A stretch of 64,000 nucleotides of DNA from an uncultured Pontibacter sp. (GCF_947495565.1 NZ_CANLZM010000015.1:1-64000); one strand, 5' to 3'. Positions 46,664 through 55,361 are shown, numbered from the stretch's first letter. Numbers and translations are program-made. Notes: a model not told the origin generated them from the letters alone.

Positions 46664-47344
46664 ATGGCACAAACTCCTGAATATGCAATTATAGTGGCTG
46701 GCGGCAGCGGCAGCCGTATGCAGCACGACCTGCCAAAGCAGTTTATAGAAGTGGCCGGCAAGCCGATCCTGATGCATACCATAGAGCGGTTCTACATGTA
46801 TAATCCACAAATTAGGCTGGTTGTGGTGCTGCCCCAGGAGCAGTTAAATACCTGGCGCGGCCTCTGCAAAAAGTATGATTTCAAAACCTTCCACATGACA
46901 GTACCGGGCGGTGCTACACGTTTCGGTTCTGTAAAGAACGGGTTAGGTGCCATACATGGCGAGGCTTTGGTGGCGGTGCATGACGGCGTGCGCCCCTTTG
47001 TAGAAGTAGAAACAATAAAGGCTTCATTTGAGGCTGCAGCAAAGTATGGCTGTGCCGTGGTGGCCGTGTCGCTTAAAGATTCCATCCGTGAGCTGACAGA
47101 GGAGGGAAGCTGTGCCGTGCCACGTACAAAGTATAAACTGGTGCAGACGCCACAGGTTTTCCAAGCAAGTATACTTCGCAAAGCCTATGAGCAGCCGGAG
47201 CAGGAGCAATTCACCGATGATGCCTCCGTAGTGGAAAGTATAGGCGAGAGAATAACACTGGTAGAAGGCAGCTACCGCAATATCAAAATCACCACACCCG
47301 AAGACCTGATACTTGCCGAGGCGTTTGCTGGAGCCCAGCCTTAG
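46664..47344 (+). CDS. ispD: 2-C-methyl-D-erythritol 4-phosphate cytidylyltransferase
   Basis: This enzyme of the non-mevalonate isoprenoid pathway couples CTP with MEP to form CDP-ME. The 226 residues show the nucleotide loop IVAGGSGSRMQHDLPKQFIEVAGKPI (residues 9-34), VVVLPQEQLNTW, PGGATRFGSVKNGL, HDGVRPFV, VQTPQVFQ and FTDDASVVE, all standard. The length is typical. The context is a single gene with its promoter almost touching the start; repeat copy 3 follows. Confidence 0.98.
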   Translation: MAQTPEYAIIVAGGSGSRMQHDLPKQFIEVAGKPILMHTIERFYMYNPQIRLVVVLPQEQLNTWRGLCKKYDFKTFHMTVPGGATRFGSVKNGLGAIHGEALVAVHDGVRPFVEVETIKASFEAAAKYGCAVVAVSLKDSIRELTEEGSCAVPRTKYKLVQTPQVFQASILRKAYEQPEQEQFTDDASVVESIGERITLVEGSYRNIKITTPEDLILAEAFAGAQP

Positions 47345-47433
47345 CCTTTCTGAATGGGGTTACTTAGTAACGGTTGTCATCCCCCTGCCTCCTTCAAAAG
47401 GGGACTAAGTTCAAGTTCCGTTAACTGTATCAC

Positions 47434-47850
47434 CCAACCACCCCTAACCCCTCCTTGTCTAAGGCGGGGAATTTCTACCCCGCCCCAGCCCTCCCCCTTT
47501 CTCGAGGGCCCCTACACCCAAAACAGGGGAGGGAGTTCGGATCAAGTTTCATTAGCAGCGGCTATCGAAATAATTCCTATTCTTTCCGTGGGGGTAGGGG
47601 CCCTCGACAAAGAGCGCCTATGGAGTTTTTCCGGTGACTAACGCAGTGAGGCAGCCCGAGGCACGAAAAGAGGGCCCCTACCCCCGGCAGGAAAAGGTCC
47701 CAGCGCGATGCGGGAAGACGAGGCCTCCCTTAAAGAGGGCCCCTACCCCCGCCTTGAGGGAGCTAAAGTCAGAAATGAAACAATAGGACTGTAATACTGA
47801 GGATGAACGGTAGCTAGTAAGAAAAGCTCAATTTAAACTAAACAAGCAGC
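47434..47850 (+). repeat. Dispersed intergenic repeat, copy 3
   Basis: This fills most of the 573-base gap 47345-47917 between ispD and the ABC ATPase gene. The 16-bp arms gggggtaggggccctc (47590-47605) and gagggcccctaccccc (47670-47685) are as in copy 2. A second gagggcccctaccccc (47735-47750) is inserted between 'gaggcctccc' and 'gccttgaggg', a local duplication not seen in the other copies. The tail is 'ctgaggatgaac...agctagtaag'. Confidence 0.88.
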
Positions 47851-47917
47851 AGCTAATTAATGATACAAGCAGATCCTTGTGCTAGAATAGAAAAACTCAC
47901 TAGAACCATTGAGCTTT

Positions 47918-48643
47918 CTACACCACCGGCTGCCGCCCCGCCTCCAGAAAAACCTGGTTTTCCTGCACCGTATCTGGAGAGATGGGCTCAAGTATAGGGT
48001 AAGATTTGGATAGGTTGAGCAGGTAGCCTTGCATGTGGGCGAGGTTTTGCAGATCGTGCGTTATACAAAGTATGGTTTTACCGCTTTCCTTCACCCAGTT
48101 CTGCAGCAGCCCGAATACCTGGTTCTTATAATACACGTCCAACTGTTGCGTAGGCTCGTCCAGGAGGTTTATACTTGCATCCTGCAGCATGAGCTGAGCC
48201 AGCCACACCAGTTGCTGCTCTCCGCCGGAGAGTGTGGTAAAATCATGGTTGATGAGGTGAGAGAGTTGCAGCTGCTCTAGTGTCTGAGCTGCCAAAGTAT
48301 AATCCTCGGAAGTATAGTTCTCGAAGAAGCGCTTTTTCCGGAACAAGCCCATTACCACCAGATCGTGCACCTTTATAGGGAAGCTGATGACGTTTTTTTG
48401 AGGGAGGTAAGCCAGCAGGCCCTTGCCCGACGGGTTGGAGAGGTGGCGCAGGTCGTGGTTTTGCACCAGCAGCTGCCCCTGGTAGTCTATCTTGCCCTGA
48501 AAAGCACGGAAGAGCGTAGTTTTACCAGCGCCGTTGTGCCCAATAATGGCAATAAAGGCAGGGGAGGGTATAGAAAAAGAAAGGTTGCGGATAAGCACAC
48601 GTTGGCCATAACCCGCAACCAGATTTTTTACTTCAACAATCAA
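47918..48643 (-). CDS. Orphan ABC transporter ATPase (FecE/BtuD-like)
   Basis: A 241-residue ABC ATPase with Walker A GHNGAGKTT (36-44), signature LSGGEQQLVWLAQ, Walker B INLLDEPTQQLD and switch His in CITHDLQN. The overall sequence is closest to ATPases of iron-siderophore/B12/zinc importers. No permease or binding protein gene is next to it; its upstream neighbour is the DUF2795 gene. It must serve a permease encoded elsewhere or have lost its partners. Confidence 0.9.
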   Translation of the reverse strand: MIVEVKNLVAGYGQRVLIRNLSFSIPSPAFIAIIGHNGAGKTTLFRAFQGKIDYQGQLLVQNHDLRHLSNPSGKGLLAYLPQKNVISFPIKVHDLVVMGLFRKKRFFENYTSEDYTLAAQTLEQLQLSHLINHDFTTLSGGEQQLVWLAQLMLQDASINLLDEPTQQLDVYYKNQVFGLLQNWVKESGKTILCITHDLQNLAHMQGYLLNLSKSYPILEPISPDTVQENQVFLEAGRQPVV

Positions 48644-48671
48644 GACGATGTCAATTAAAAATCAGAAATCT

Positions 48672-48716
48672 AAAAGTTAGAACATGCTTGTCCTTAGAAG
48701 GCAATTTCTAACTTTT
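48672..48716 (-). terminator. Hairpin between DUF2795 and the ABC ATPase gene
   Basis: aaaagttagaa (48672-48682) and ttctaactttt (48706-48716) are perfect 11-bp arms. On the minus strand the stem lies between the DUF2795 stop and the ATPase start, so it may reduce read-through. Confidence 0.45.
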
Positions 48717-48738
48717 AATTCGGAATCTCTAATTGGCC

Positions 48739-48960
48739 TTAGTACTCGTCTTCGTTAAACATGAAATCTTCTTTGGTCGGGTAATCAGGCCAGATTTCTT
48801 CGATGTTCTCGTAAGGCTGTCCGTCGTCCTCCAGGGCTTGCAGGTTTTCTACAACCTCCATTGGGGCACCAGAGCGGATAGAAAAGTCAATCAGCTCATC
48901 TTTAGTGGCTGGCCAGGGTGCGTCCTCCAGGTATGATGCTAATTCAAGTGTCCAGTACAT
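48739..48960 (-). CDS. DUF2795 small acidic protein
   Basis: A 73-residue, strongly acidic protein (MYWTLELASYLEDAPWPATK, then DELIDFSIRSGAPMEVVENLQAL, YPTKEDFMFNEDEY) of the DUF2795 family, a small helical fold of unknown function common in Bacteroidetes. It carries a near-perfect Shine-Dalgarno site, unusual in this window. The ABC ATPase gene is about 95 bases downstream with a hairpin between. Confidence 0.9.
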   Translation of the reverse strand: MYWTLELASYLEDAPWPATKDELIDFSIRSGAPMEVVENLQALEDDGQPYENIEEIWPDYPTKEDFMFNEDEY

Positions 48961-48967
48961 AGTATTT

Positions 48968-48975
48968 CCTCCTTT
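48968..48975 (-). promoter_or_regulatory. Strong Shine-Dalgarno site for DUF2795
   Basis: AAAGGAGG on the minus strand ends 7 bases before the ATG. Most genes in this window have no such site, so this start is probably translated very efficiently. A TACTTTTG -7-like element lies further upstream in the AT-rich leader. Confidence 0.75.
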
Positions 48976-49167
48976 AACTTATTGGCTTGTGTAAATTGTT
49001 CGCAAAAGTATAAATAAAAACAAGAACAAAAATTTTCGCCAAAAAAATATTGTTTTTTTGTCTGTTTTTAACAAAACAACGCAAATAAAACACAAATGTT
49101 CAAAATGTAGAAAATAATTATTTGCTGTTGAAGCTGCACCTTAACACAGGATGTAAAGCAAAGGAAG

Positions 49168-49206
49168 CAAAAAAATAACGCCTGCTGTGGTGGCAGCAGG
49201 CGTTAT
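49168..49206 (-). terminator. Terminator after DUF349
   Basis: ataacgcctgctg (49175-49187) and cagcaggcgttat (49194-49206); on the minus strand the stem is followed by a run of T. Confidence 0.88.
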
Positions 49207-49232
49207 ACTTATAACTCAAATATGAACAGCTT

Positions 49233-50546
49233 TTAATGAGAAATAGCGCCTAACTGGCTCTGGAACATTTCGATTAAAGCTGTTTTGGTGCCGATCTTCC
49301 TGTTAAAGTTGCGAATCTTGCCTTTCAGCATGTTGCGGAACGCATCGTTGCTCGGCGAGTCGTTCAGCTTGTCGAGGTTTGTCTCCAGTAACTCCAGCTC
49401 GCCCTTGTCCGATTTTATGAAGTCACGGAGTGCGTTGATGCGGGCCTGCAAACCATCTGTTTCTGAGAAAGTCTCGTTGCTGGCTTGCTGGCGCTTACGG
49501 ATGTAGTGCTCCAGGCTGCTCATTTCAAACACGCGGTCGCAGGCTTTAATAAAGCGCTCCCAAATAGCATCTGATACTTCCGGACGTACCGGGCCTACTT
49601 TCTTCCACTCGGCCTGCAGCTCCTTGGCGCGCTTCACGGCATCGTTCAGGCTCAGGTCCTGCAGCAGCTGCTCTGCCTCTACGGCCAGTTCCTGCTTGCG
49701 CTCAAAATTCTGCTCGTAAAACTGCTCTCTGGATGCGTTCTTCTCCCGCTGTATCTTGCGTTTCAGGCGCTCAAAAAAGTGGTTATGCGCCTTCCGGAAG
49801 TTGTTCCAGAGGTTGGTCATGGTTTTGCGTGGCAGGTTGCCGCCCACTTCTTTCCATTCGTTCTGCAGCTGCTTTAGCTTAGCGGTTGTCTCCTCCCACT
49901 CATCAGAATTAGCCAGATGGTACGATTGGTTAATCAGGTCTCTGTACCGTTCGTAAGCGCGGTTCTGCATGCGCTTCTTGTCCTCAAAGAAGTTCTTCTT
50001 ACGCTCAAAGAAATTCTCTACGGCATTGCGGAAGCGCTCTTCTATCTCGTCTGTAAGTTCTTTCTCTACAGGGCCGGTTTTAATCCAGGCCGTACGCAGG
50101 TCTTTCAGTTTCTCGGTTGCTTCTTTCCAGTCAATGCTTTCGCTGTGTGCCTCAGCCTCATTAATCAGGCTGATTTTGATGCTGAGGTTTTTTTCGCGGT
50201 TCTGCTGGATAGTCTCGTTTATCTCCTCCTCGGCCTTGCTCAGGGTATGGTAGATCTGCTCAAAGTCGCCGAGGGCGTCGTAGCTGCCCACCTGCTCCTT
50301 CATGTGCAGTACTTTCATCAGGAAAGAGCCTTTATTATCGGAGGTTTCGATGCGCTGCAGCAGGTTGTTAACCTTTTCGCTGAACATCTCGAACCGCTTG
50401 GCAAAATACACAAGGGAGTCGTCCTCAGACTCTTTCACTTCGCCTACCTGCCGGGCAGGGTAGGTCATAAAGGGCTTAAGCCATACTTGCTGGTCCTGGG
50501 TAAAGCCAAACTTCTTGGCTTCTTCCAATAGGTTGTTGTTTTCCAT
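49233..50546 (-). CDS. DUF349 coiled-coil protein
   Basis: A 437-residue, highly charged helical protein made of about five DUF349 repeats of roughly 70 residues. Each has a W-K/E...LW..F..A...FFE pattern, for example LRTAWIKTGPV...RFRNAVENFFERKKNFFEDKK and LQNEWKEVGGN...LWNNFRKAHNHFFERLKRKIQ. DUF349 proteins are cytosolic with unknown biochemical function. The C-terminus is a predicted coiled coil (ELELLETNLDKLNDS). It is a single gene with its own terminator. Confidence 0.93.
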   Translation of the reverse strand: MENNNLLEEAKKFGFTQDQQVWLKPFMTYPARQVGEVKESEDDSLVYFAKRFEMFSEKVNNLLQRIETSDNKGSFLMKVLHMKEQVGSYDALGDFEQIYHTLSKAEEEINETIQQNREKNLSIKISLINEAEAHSESIDWKEATEKLKDLRTAWIKTGPVEKELTDEIEERFRNAVENFFERKKNFFEDKKRMQNRAYERYRDLINQSYHLANSDEWEETTAKLKQLQNEWKEVGGNLPRKTMTNLWNNFRKAHNHFFERLKRKIQREKNASREQFYEQNFERKQELAVEAEQLLQDLSLNDAVKRAKELQAEWKKVGPVRPEVSDAIWERFIKACDRVFEMSSLEHYIRKRQQASNETFSETDGLQARINALRDFIKSDKGELELLETNLDKLNDSPSNDAFRNMLKGKIRNFNRKIGTKTALIEMFQSQLGAISH

Positions 50547-50907
50547 TTTACTGGATCGGGTTATGCGTCGTACGTAATTACTGGATAAGGCTTTAGGAGT
50601 AAACTAATCTTTGCATACGCAGGCTCGCCTGTAGCGTTTGCAGCAGCCAAGTATAAACTAGCCGGTGTTTTAAAGCGGACTGGTGCAAAGTCAGTAAGTG
50701 CACACCCTATCCATACAGTTTTTACAAGTTTAATGATTTCAGCGCACTTTTGTGAAGTACAAAGACATGAATTTTTGCGATATTTGTATTTCCTTACGTT
50801 AATAATAATCAGGCGGATAGATTATAACCGCCTCAGAGATACAGCCGGCACGGAAAAGCCTGTCGCTTCGTTAAAAAGTACATAAGCCAAAAACCATTAG
50901 ATAAAGC
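50547..50907. other. Gene-free spacer between divergent DUF349 and ettA
   Basis: 361 bases with no open frame I believe. An AAGTATAA motif lies at 50649. The part next to ettA is AT-rich and probably holds the promoters of both genes. Confidence 0.6.
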
Positions 50908-52578
50908 ATGAGCAACGAAACCATTATTTTTTCAATGGCCGGGGTGAGCAAGATCTACCCTCCAAAGAAACAAGTACTTAAGAATATCTACCTGTCCTTT
51001 TTCTACGGCGCCAAAATCGGTGTTTTAGGTCTTAACGGATCAGGTAAATCCAGCTTGCTGAAGGTTATAGCAGGTGTGGATAAGGAGTTTCAGGGTGAAG
51101 TAGTATGGTCTCCGGGCTATACCGTGGGCTACCTGGAGCAGGAGCCGCAGCTAGACCCAACCAAAACCGTGCGCGAAGTGGTGGAAGAGGGCGTGAGCGA
51201 AGTGGTTGGCCTGCTGAAGGAGTTCGACGAAATCAACATGAAGTTTGCCGAGGAGATGACTGACGATGAGATGAACAAGCTTATCGAGCGTCAGGGCGAG
51301 GTACAGGAGCGCCTGGACCAGCTGAATGCCTGGGAACTGGACAACCGCCTGGAGCGTGCCATGGATGCGCTGCGCACACCGCCGGAAGATGCCATTATCG
51401 GTAACCTGTCGGGTGGTGAGAAACGCCGCGTGGCCCTTTGCCGCCTGTTGCTACAGGAGCCGGATGTATTACTACTGGACGAGCCTACCAACCACCTCGA
51501 TGCAGAGTCGGTGGACTGGCTGGAGCAGCACTTGCAGCAGTATAAAGGTACTGTAATCGCCGTAACCCACGACCGTTACTTCCTTGACAACGTGGCTGGC
51601 TGGATTCTGGAATTGGATCGTGGCGAGGGTATTCCGTGGAAAGGCAACTACAGCAGCTGGCTGGAGCAGAAATCTACAAGACTGGCGGCAGAGGAGAAAA
51701 CCGAGAGCAAGCGCCAGAAAACGCTGCAGCGTGAGTTGGAGTGGGTAAAGATGGCTCCGAAAGCCCGTCACGCTAAATCCAAAGCGCGTATCAGCCAGTA
51801 CGACAAACTTGCTGGCGAGGAGGCTTCTAAGAAAGAAGAGAAACTAGAGCTGTTTATACCTGACGGGCCGCGTTTGGGTGCGCAGGTAATAGAAGTAAAC
51901 CATGTAAGCAAAGCCTACGGCGATAAGCTGCTTTTCGAAGACCTGAACTTCGCGCTGCCGCAAGGTGGCATTGTAGGAATCATCGGCCCGAACGGCGCAG
52001 GTAAAACAACACTCTTCAAACTGATTACAGGCCAGGAGAAGCCAGACGCCGGAGACTTTACCGTAGGCTCAACAGTGCAAATCTCTTATGTAGACCAGGA
52101 GCATGCGCAGTTAGACCCTAACAAATCAGTTTTTGAGGTGATCTCAGGAGGCACGGAACACATGATAATGGCCGGGCGCCAAGTGGTTTCCAGGGCTTAT
52201 GTGAGCAAGTTTAACTTCTCAGGCGGCGACCAGGAAAAGAAAGTGGAGAAGCTGTCGGGTGGTGAGCGCAACCGTGTGCACCTGGCCATGACTTTGAAAG
52301 AAGGCGGTAACCTGTTGCTGCTCGACGAACCGACCAACGATCTGGACGTGAACGCAATCCGTGCGTTGGAAGATGCGTTGGAGAACTTTGCCGGTTGCGC
52401 CGTAATCATCTCACACGACCGTTGGTTCCTGGATCGTATCTGTACCCACATCCTTGCCTTCGAAGGAGAGTCACAAGTATACTGGTTTGAAGGTAACTAC
52501 ACTGAATACGAAGAGAACAAGAAGAAGCGTATGGGTGATATAGAGCCGAAGCGCATCCGTTATAAGAAACTGGTGTAG
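50908..52578 (+). CDS. ettA: Energy-dependent translational throttle protein EttA (ABC-F)
   Basis: This ribosome-binding ABC-F ATPase has 556 aa; EttA gates the first translation elongation step according to ADP/ATP. Two ABC domains are present: Walker [12 protein letters not shown] and [11 protein letters not shown], signatures [12 protein letters not shown] and [12 protein letters not shown], and Walker [12 protein letters not shown] and [11 protein letters not shown] with catalytic Glu. The inter-domain linker (about 245-320) holds the charged P-site tRNA interaction motif. The toe and N-terminal [19 protein letters not shown] are EttA-type. A strong terminator follows. Confidence 0.97.
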   Translation: MSNETIIFSMAGVSKIYPPKKQVLKNIYLSFFYGAKIGVLGLNGSGKSSLLKVIAGVDKEFQGEVVWSPGYTVGYLEQEPQLDPTKTVREVVEEGVSEVVGLLKEFDEINMKFAEEMTDDEMNKLIERQGEVQERLDQLNAWELDNRLERAMDALRTPPEDAIIGNLSGGEKRRVALCRLLLQEPDVLLLDEPTNHLDAESVDWLEQHLQQYKGTVIAVTHDRYFLDNVAGWILELDRGEGIPWKGNYSSWLEQKSTRLAAEEKTESKRQKTLQRELEWVKMAPKARHAKSKARISQYDKLAGEEASKKEEKLELFIPDGPRLGAQVIEVNHVSKAYGDKLLFEDLNFALPQGGIVGIIGPNGAGKTTLFKLITGQEKPDAGDFTVGSTVQISYVDQEHAQLDPNKSVFEVISGGTEHMIMAGRQVVSRAYVSKFNFSGGDQEKKVEKLSGGERNRVHLAMTLKEGGNLLLLDEPTNDLDVNAIRALEDALENFAGCAVIISHDRWFLDRICTHILAFEGESQVYWFEGNYTEYEENKKKRMGDIEPKRIRYKKLV

Positions 52579-52600
52579 CCGTTAAATCAATTATAAAAGC

Positions 52601-52639
52601 AAAAGCCCCGCTGCGTTAAAAGTAGCGGGGCTTTTTTTA
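52601..52639 (+). terminator. Terminator after ettA
   Basis: aaaagccccgct and agcggggctttt form a 12-bp stem followed by a run of T. From 52640 to 52957 the DNA is extremely AT-rich with no gene; it is the leader of the first microprotein. Confidence 0.93.
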
Positions 52640-52957
52640 TGGTGTTGCAACTGGTTGTTGTTGTGTTGTTTAAAAAAGATTATTTTAAATAAGTATAATT
52701 ATTTTTTATTGTATTTATAAGTTGCTAAGATTGGTGTTACATGTGCTTGATAATTAATATATTGTAATATTTGAAGTCGAAGCGTTGTTTGTTTAGTTAA
52801 AGTTTATAAAAACATTATGCTATTATTTGATTATAATAATAAAATAATATTTATTTGCATCATACTTCTGAGTTAATATCATTATTAATATTAATTTTAT
52901 AATTTAAATTATTTCATCTCACAATAAATAAACTAAACCTTAAAGCACGTTAGAAAC

Positions 52958-53050
52958 ATGAAAAAGCCTGTACTCAACGATTCACTCGGAAACTTGATAG
53001 TTTTCACCTACTTTATCGTCGCCGGTGTAATTAGCTACATAGTGGTGTAA
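52958..53050 (+). CDS. Single-helix microprotein A (30 aa)
   Basis: A 30-codon frame (MKKPVLNDS, then LGNLIVFTYFIVAGVISYIVV): a short polar, positively charged N-terminus and one hydrophobic helix. It is preceded by about 320 bases of AT-rich leader and followed after 21 bases by a 15-bp hairpin terminator. It is related to the microprotein at 55362: L10, L13, I14, Y18, F19, V21, A22, G23 and V29 match at an offset of one. The independent similarity and the terminators are the evidence that it is translated. A role as a small membrane peptide or partner of the FemAB-like proteins is a guess. Confidence 0.7.
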   Translation: MKKPVLNDSLGNLIVFTYFIVAGVISYIVV

Positions 53051-53071
53051 ATTTACCTGCAGCACTACATA

Positions 53072-53110
53072 AAGAGGCTATACTTTTTAAAGTATAGCCT
53101 CTTCTCTTTT
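53072..53110 (+). terminator. Terminator after microprotein A, built from an inverted AAGTATA motif
   Basis: aagaggctatacttt (53072-53086) and aaagtatagcctctt (53089-53103) are perfect 15-bp arms, followed by ctctttt. The stem top is the TATACTT/AAGTATA motif in inverted pair. Confidence 0.9.
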
Positions 53111-53197
53111 ATCAAAAGCTTAAACAAAGGATGAGGTGAAAAATGATTAAGTTTGTGGAAAACCTTCGGCAATTAAGCTTGCAAGTCCTGTAAAAGT

Positions 53198-54190
53198 ATG
53201 ATTCGGTACCTCCGCCACGAACAGATAGACAAGACAAAGTGGGATGCCTGCATTACGGCCTCTGCCGATAATATGGTGTATGCCTTGTCGTGGTTTCTGG
53301 ATGTGGTGGCCCCAAACTGGCAGGCGCTGGTGGAGGAGCAGGAGGGGCGTTACACCACCGCTATGCCCTTGCCGGGTATACTTAAGATGGGCTTCCCATA
53401 CTTAAGCCAGCCATACCACACGCACCAGTTAGGCGTTTTTACCACCTCACAAAGCAGCAGCAGTATACAAGTTAAAATGCTGGAGCTGATTGTAGAGCGC
53501 TATAAGTTCGTCCACAACTACCGCTTCAACATGAACGACACAGCTCAGCTGGAAAAGCTGCAGAGCAAGTATGAGCTGGTGGGCCGCTATACACGCTACT
53601 TAAAGCTTAATAAACCTTACCCGGAGCTTTACAAGGCCTACACCCGCGACCGTAAGATGAACCTGAAGCGGGCAAAGCGGGCTAATCTGAGCATGTTCGA
53701 GAGTGATGACATTGAGCCGCTCATTCAGCATTTTAAAATCCATATTGAGCGCAAAGTAGTGGGCGGCGTGGCCGAAAGTACGTACCAGATGCTGCGCGAT
53801 TTGTTTCAGGTGATGAAAGACCGTGGCGTGGCGCAGCTGATTTACACAACCTCCGGCGGCGAGGTAAACGCGGGTTGCCTGTTCTTTAAGTATAACAACG
53901 TTATCAGCTATGCCTTTAACTCCGCCGACAGCGAGGGGCGCGTAGCCAATGGGCGTACCCTGGTGCTCGACGAGATAATACGGCAGTATGCAGGCACCGA
54001 GTATACTTTGGATTTTGAAAGCCCGATGATTGAGCAGATTGAGCATTTCTATGCCAGTTTCGGGGCCCACCGCGTAAAATACTTTGCCTTGCGCCACAAC
54101 GCGTTGCCGTTTTATGTGAAAGTTATCCGCAACATCCGGATGAAGGTGTACCGCACTTTTTTCGCAACGGGTGTGGCCGAGGAAGTATAA
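53198..54190 (+). CDS. FemAB/GNAT-fold protein, paralogue 1
   Basis: A 330-residue cytosolic protein with two GNAT-like halves, as in FemABX/BioF2-like acyltransferases. Markers are WDACITASADNMVYALSWFLDVV at the N-terminus, YTRDRKMNLKRAKRANL near 150 and a C-terminal half with LIYTTSGGEVNAGCLFFKYNNVISYAF and DFESPMIEQIEHFYASFG. Relatives transfer aminoacyl or acyl groups to peptidoglycan, lipids or small molecules; the substrate here is unknown. The next gene is its paralogue. The stop codon lies in AAGTATAA (gaa gta taa). A TAAGTTTG element (53148-53155) precedes the ATG by 42 bases. Confidence 0.82.
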   Translation: MIRYLRHEQIDKTKWDACITASADNMVYALSWFLDVVAPNWQALVEEQEGRYTTAMPLPGILKMGFPYLSQPYHTHQLGVFTTSQSSSSIQVKMLELIVERYKFVHNYRFNMNDTAQLEKLQSKYELVGRYTRYLKLNKPYPELYKAYTRDRKMNLKRAKRANLSMFESDDIEPLIQHFKIHIERKVVGGVAESTYQMLRDLFQVMKDRGVAQLIYTTSGGEVNAGCLFFKYNNVISYAFNSADSEGRVANGRTLVLDEIIRQYAGTEYTLDFESPMIEQIEHFYASFGAHRVKYFALRHNALPFYVKVIRNIRMKVYRTFFATGVAEEV

Positions 54191-54201
54191 CCTAAGCACG
54201 C

Positions 54202-55179
54202 GTGGCGAAGCTACTTCAGCATAAGGACATTGATAAAGCCGCTTGGGATGCCTGTGTAAGCGCGTCTGCACAGCGGCAGGTGTACGCGTTGTCGTGGTAC
54301 CTGGATGTGGTGTCGCCGGGGTGGCAGGCGGTGGTGGAGCAGGAAAGCGGATTTTATACTTGCGTAATGCCGTTGGCAGTGCGGCAGAAGTATGGCGTGG
54401 CCTACCTGCAGCAGCCGCTGTTTTGCCAGCAGCTAGGTATTTACGCACGGCAGGAGCCAGCACAGGCCCAGGTAACTGAATTACTAGATACTGTGCATCA
54501 AAATTTCAAGTATACTTCCGGTTATAGTTTCTGTACAGCTAATACAACAATTATAAACAAAGAGGCGCAGCAAAGGCAGTTTTATACTTTATACACACAT
54601 TACCTGCCGCTGCACAAGCCTTACCAGCAACTATGGAAAGGCTACACCCGCGACCGAAAGTATAACCTGAACAAGGCCCGCCGCGAAGATCTCCGTCTTA
54701 TTCAGAGTAACGATATAGAACCGCTCATTCGCCTGTTCCGGCAAAACATAGCGCATAAAGTATACGGAGGGGTAGATGCGGCGGCATACGATATGCTGCG
54801 CGACTTATACACAGCATGTGTGGAAAAGGTGAAAACTGAGCTAATTTATACTTTAGCAAAAGATGGAAGCATAACAGCGGGCGGCCTTTTTCTACATTAT
54901 GGCGGCTACATTATCTATGTTTTTAATGCGGCTGATGCTAGTGGCAGAAAAACTAACGCGCGAACACTCATCCTCGACGACATCATCAGAAGAAACGCCA
55001 ACACAGAACAAGTGCTGGATTTTGAAAGCCCGATGATCCAAAATATAGCCGGGTTTTACCAGAGCTTTGGCTCAGAACCTACGCCTTTTTTTGAGTGGAA
55101 GTATAACCAGCTCCCGTTGCCGCTCAAGCTGCTGAAAAAAATCCGGCAGGAGGTGCTGCTGCGGCTGCAAACAAACTAA
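54202..55179 (+). CDS. FemAB/GNAT-fold protein, paralogue 2
   Basis: A 325-residue protein with a GTG start, 11 bases after paralogue 1. It aligns along its whole length: KAAWDACVSASAQRQVYALSWYLDVVSPGWQAVVE, YTRDRKYNLNKARREDL and DFESPMIQNIAGFYQSFG. Two tandem copies of one fold suggest either sequential acyl transfers or a heteromer. Compared with paralogue 1, the codon use is more AT-rich in places and there are several TATACTT motifs inside (54355, 54510, 54848). No pathway genes are near, only the two microproteins on either side. Confidence 0.82.
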   Translation: MAKLLQHKDIDKAAWDACVSASAQRQVYALSWYLDVVSPGWQAVVEQESGFYTCVMPLAVRQKYGVAYLQQPLFCQQLGIYARQEPAQAQVTELLDTVHQNFKYTSGYSFCTANTTIINKEAQQRQFYTLYTHYLPLHKPYQQLWKGYTRDRKYNLNKARREDLRLIQSNDIEPLIRLFRQNIAHKVYGGVDAAAYDMLRDLYTACVEKVKTELIYTLAKDGSITAGGLFLHYGGYIIYVFNAADASGRKTNARTLILDDIIRRNANTEQVLDFESPMIQNIAGFYQSFGSEPTPFFEWKYNQLPLPLKLLKKIRQEVLLRLQTN

Positions 55180-55361
55180 AATACTGAAGAAGACTAGCTA
55201 TAACTTCAGCAGCTAAGAATGTCCTGCTGGGTCATTGCTTTTTTTATTCAATGCAAAGAAAATCAAATGTTTAAGTTTAACATTTGGAATAATCAATCGT
55301 ATAAACAATAAAGTTAAAGTTATAAATAAGCTTTATATGTGAAAATTTTACGTTGATTGCC

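Noticed and set aside
47354..47641. Open frames of 60-95 codons in repeat copies 2 and 3
   Set aside because: They arise from the GC-rich repeat; the peptides are Pro/Arg/Gly-rich without a common start or end between copies.
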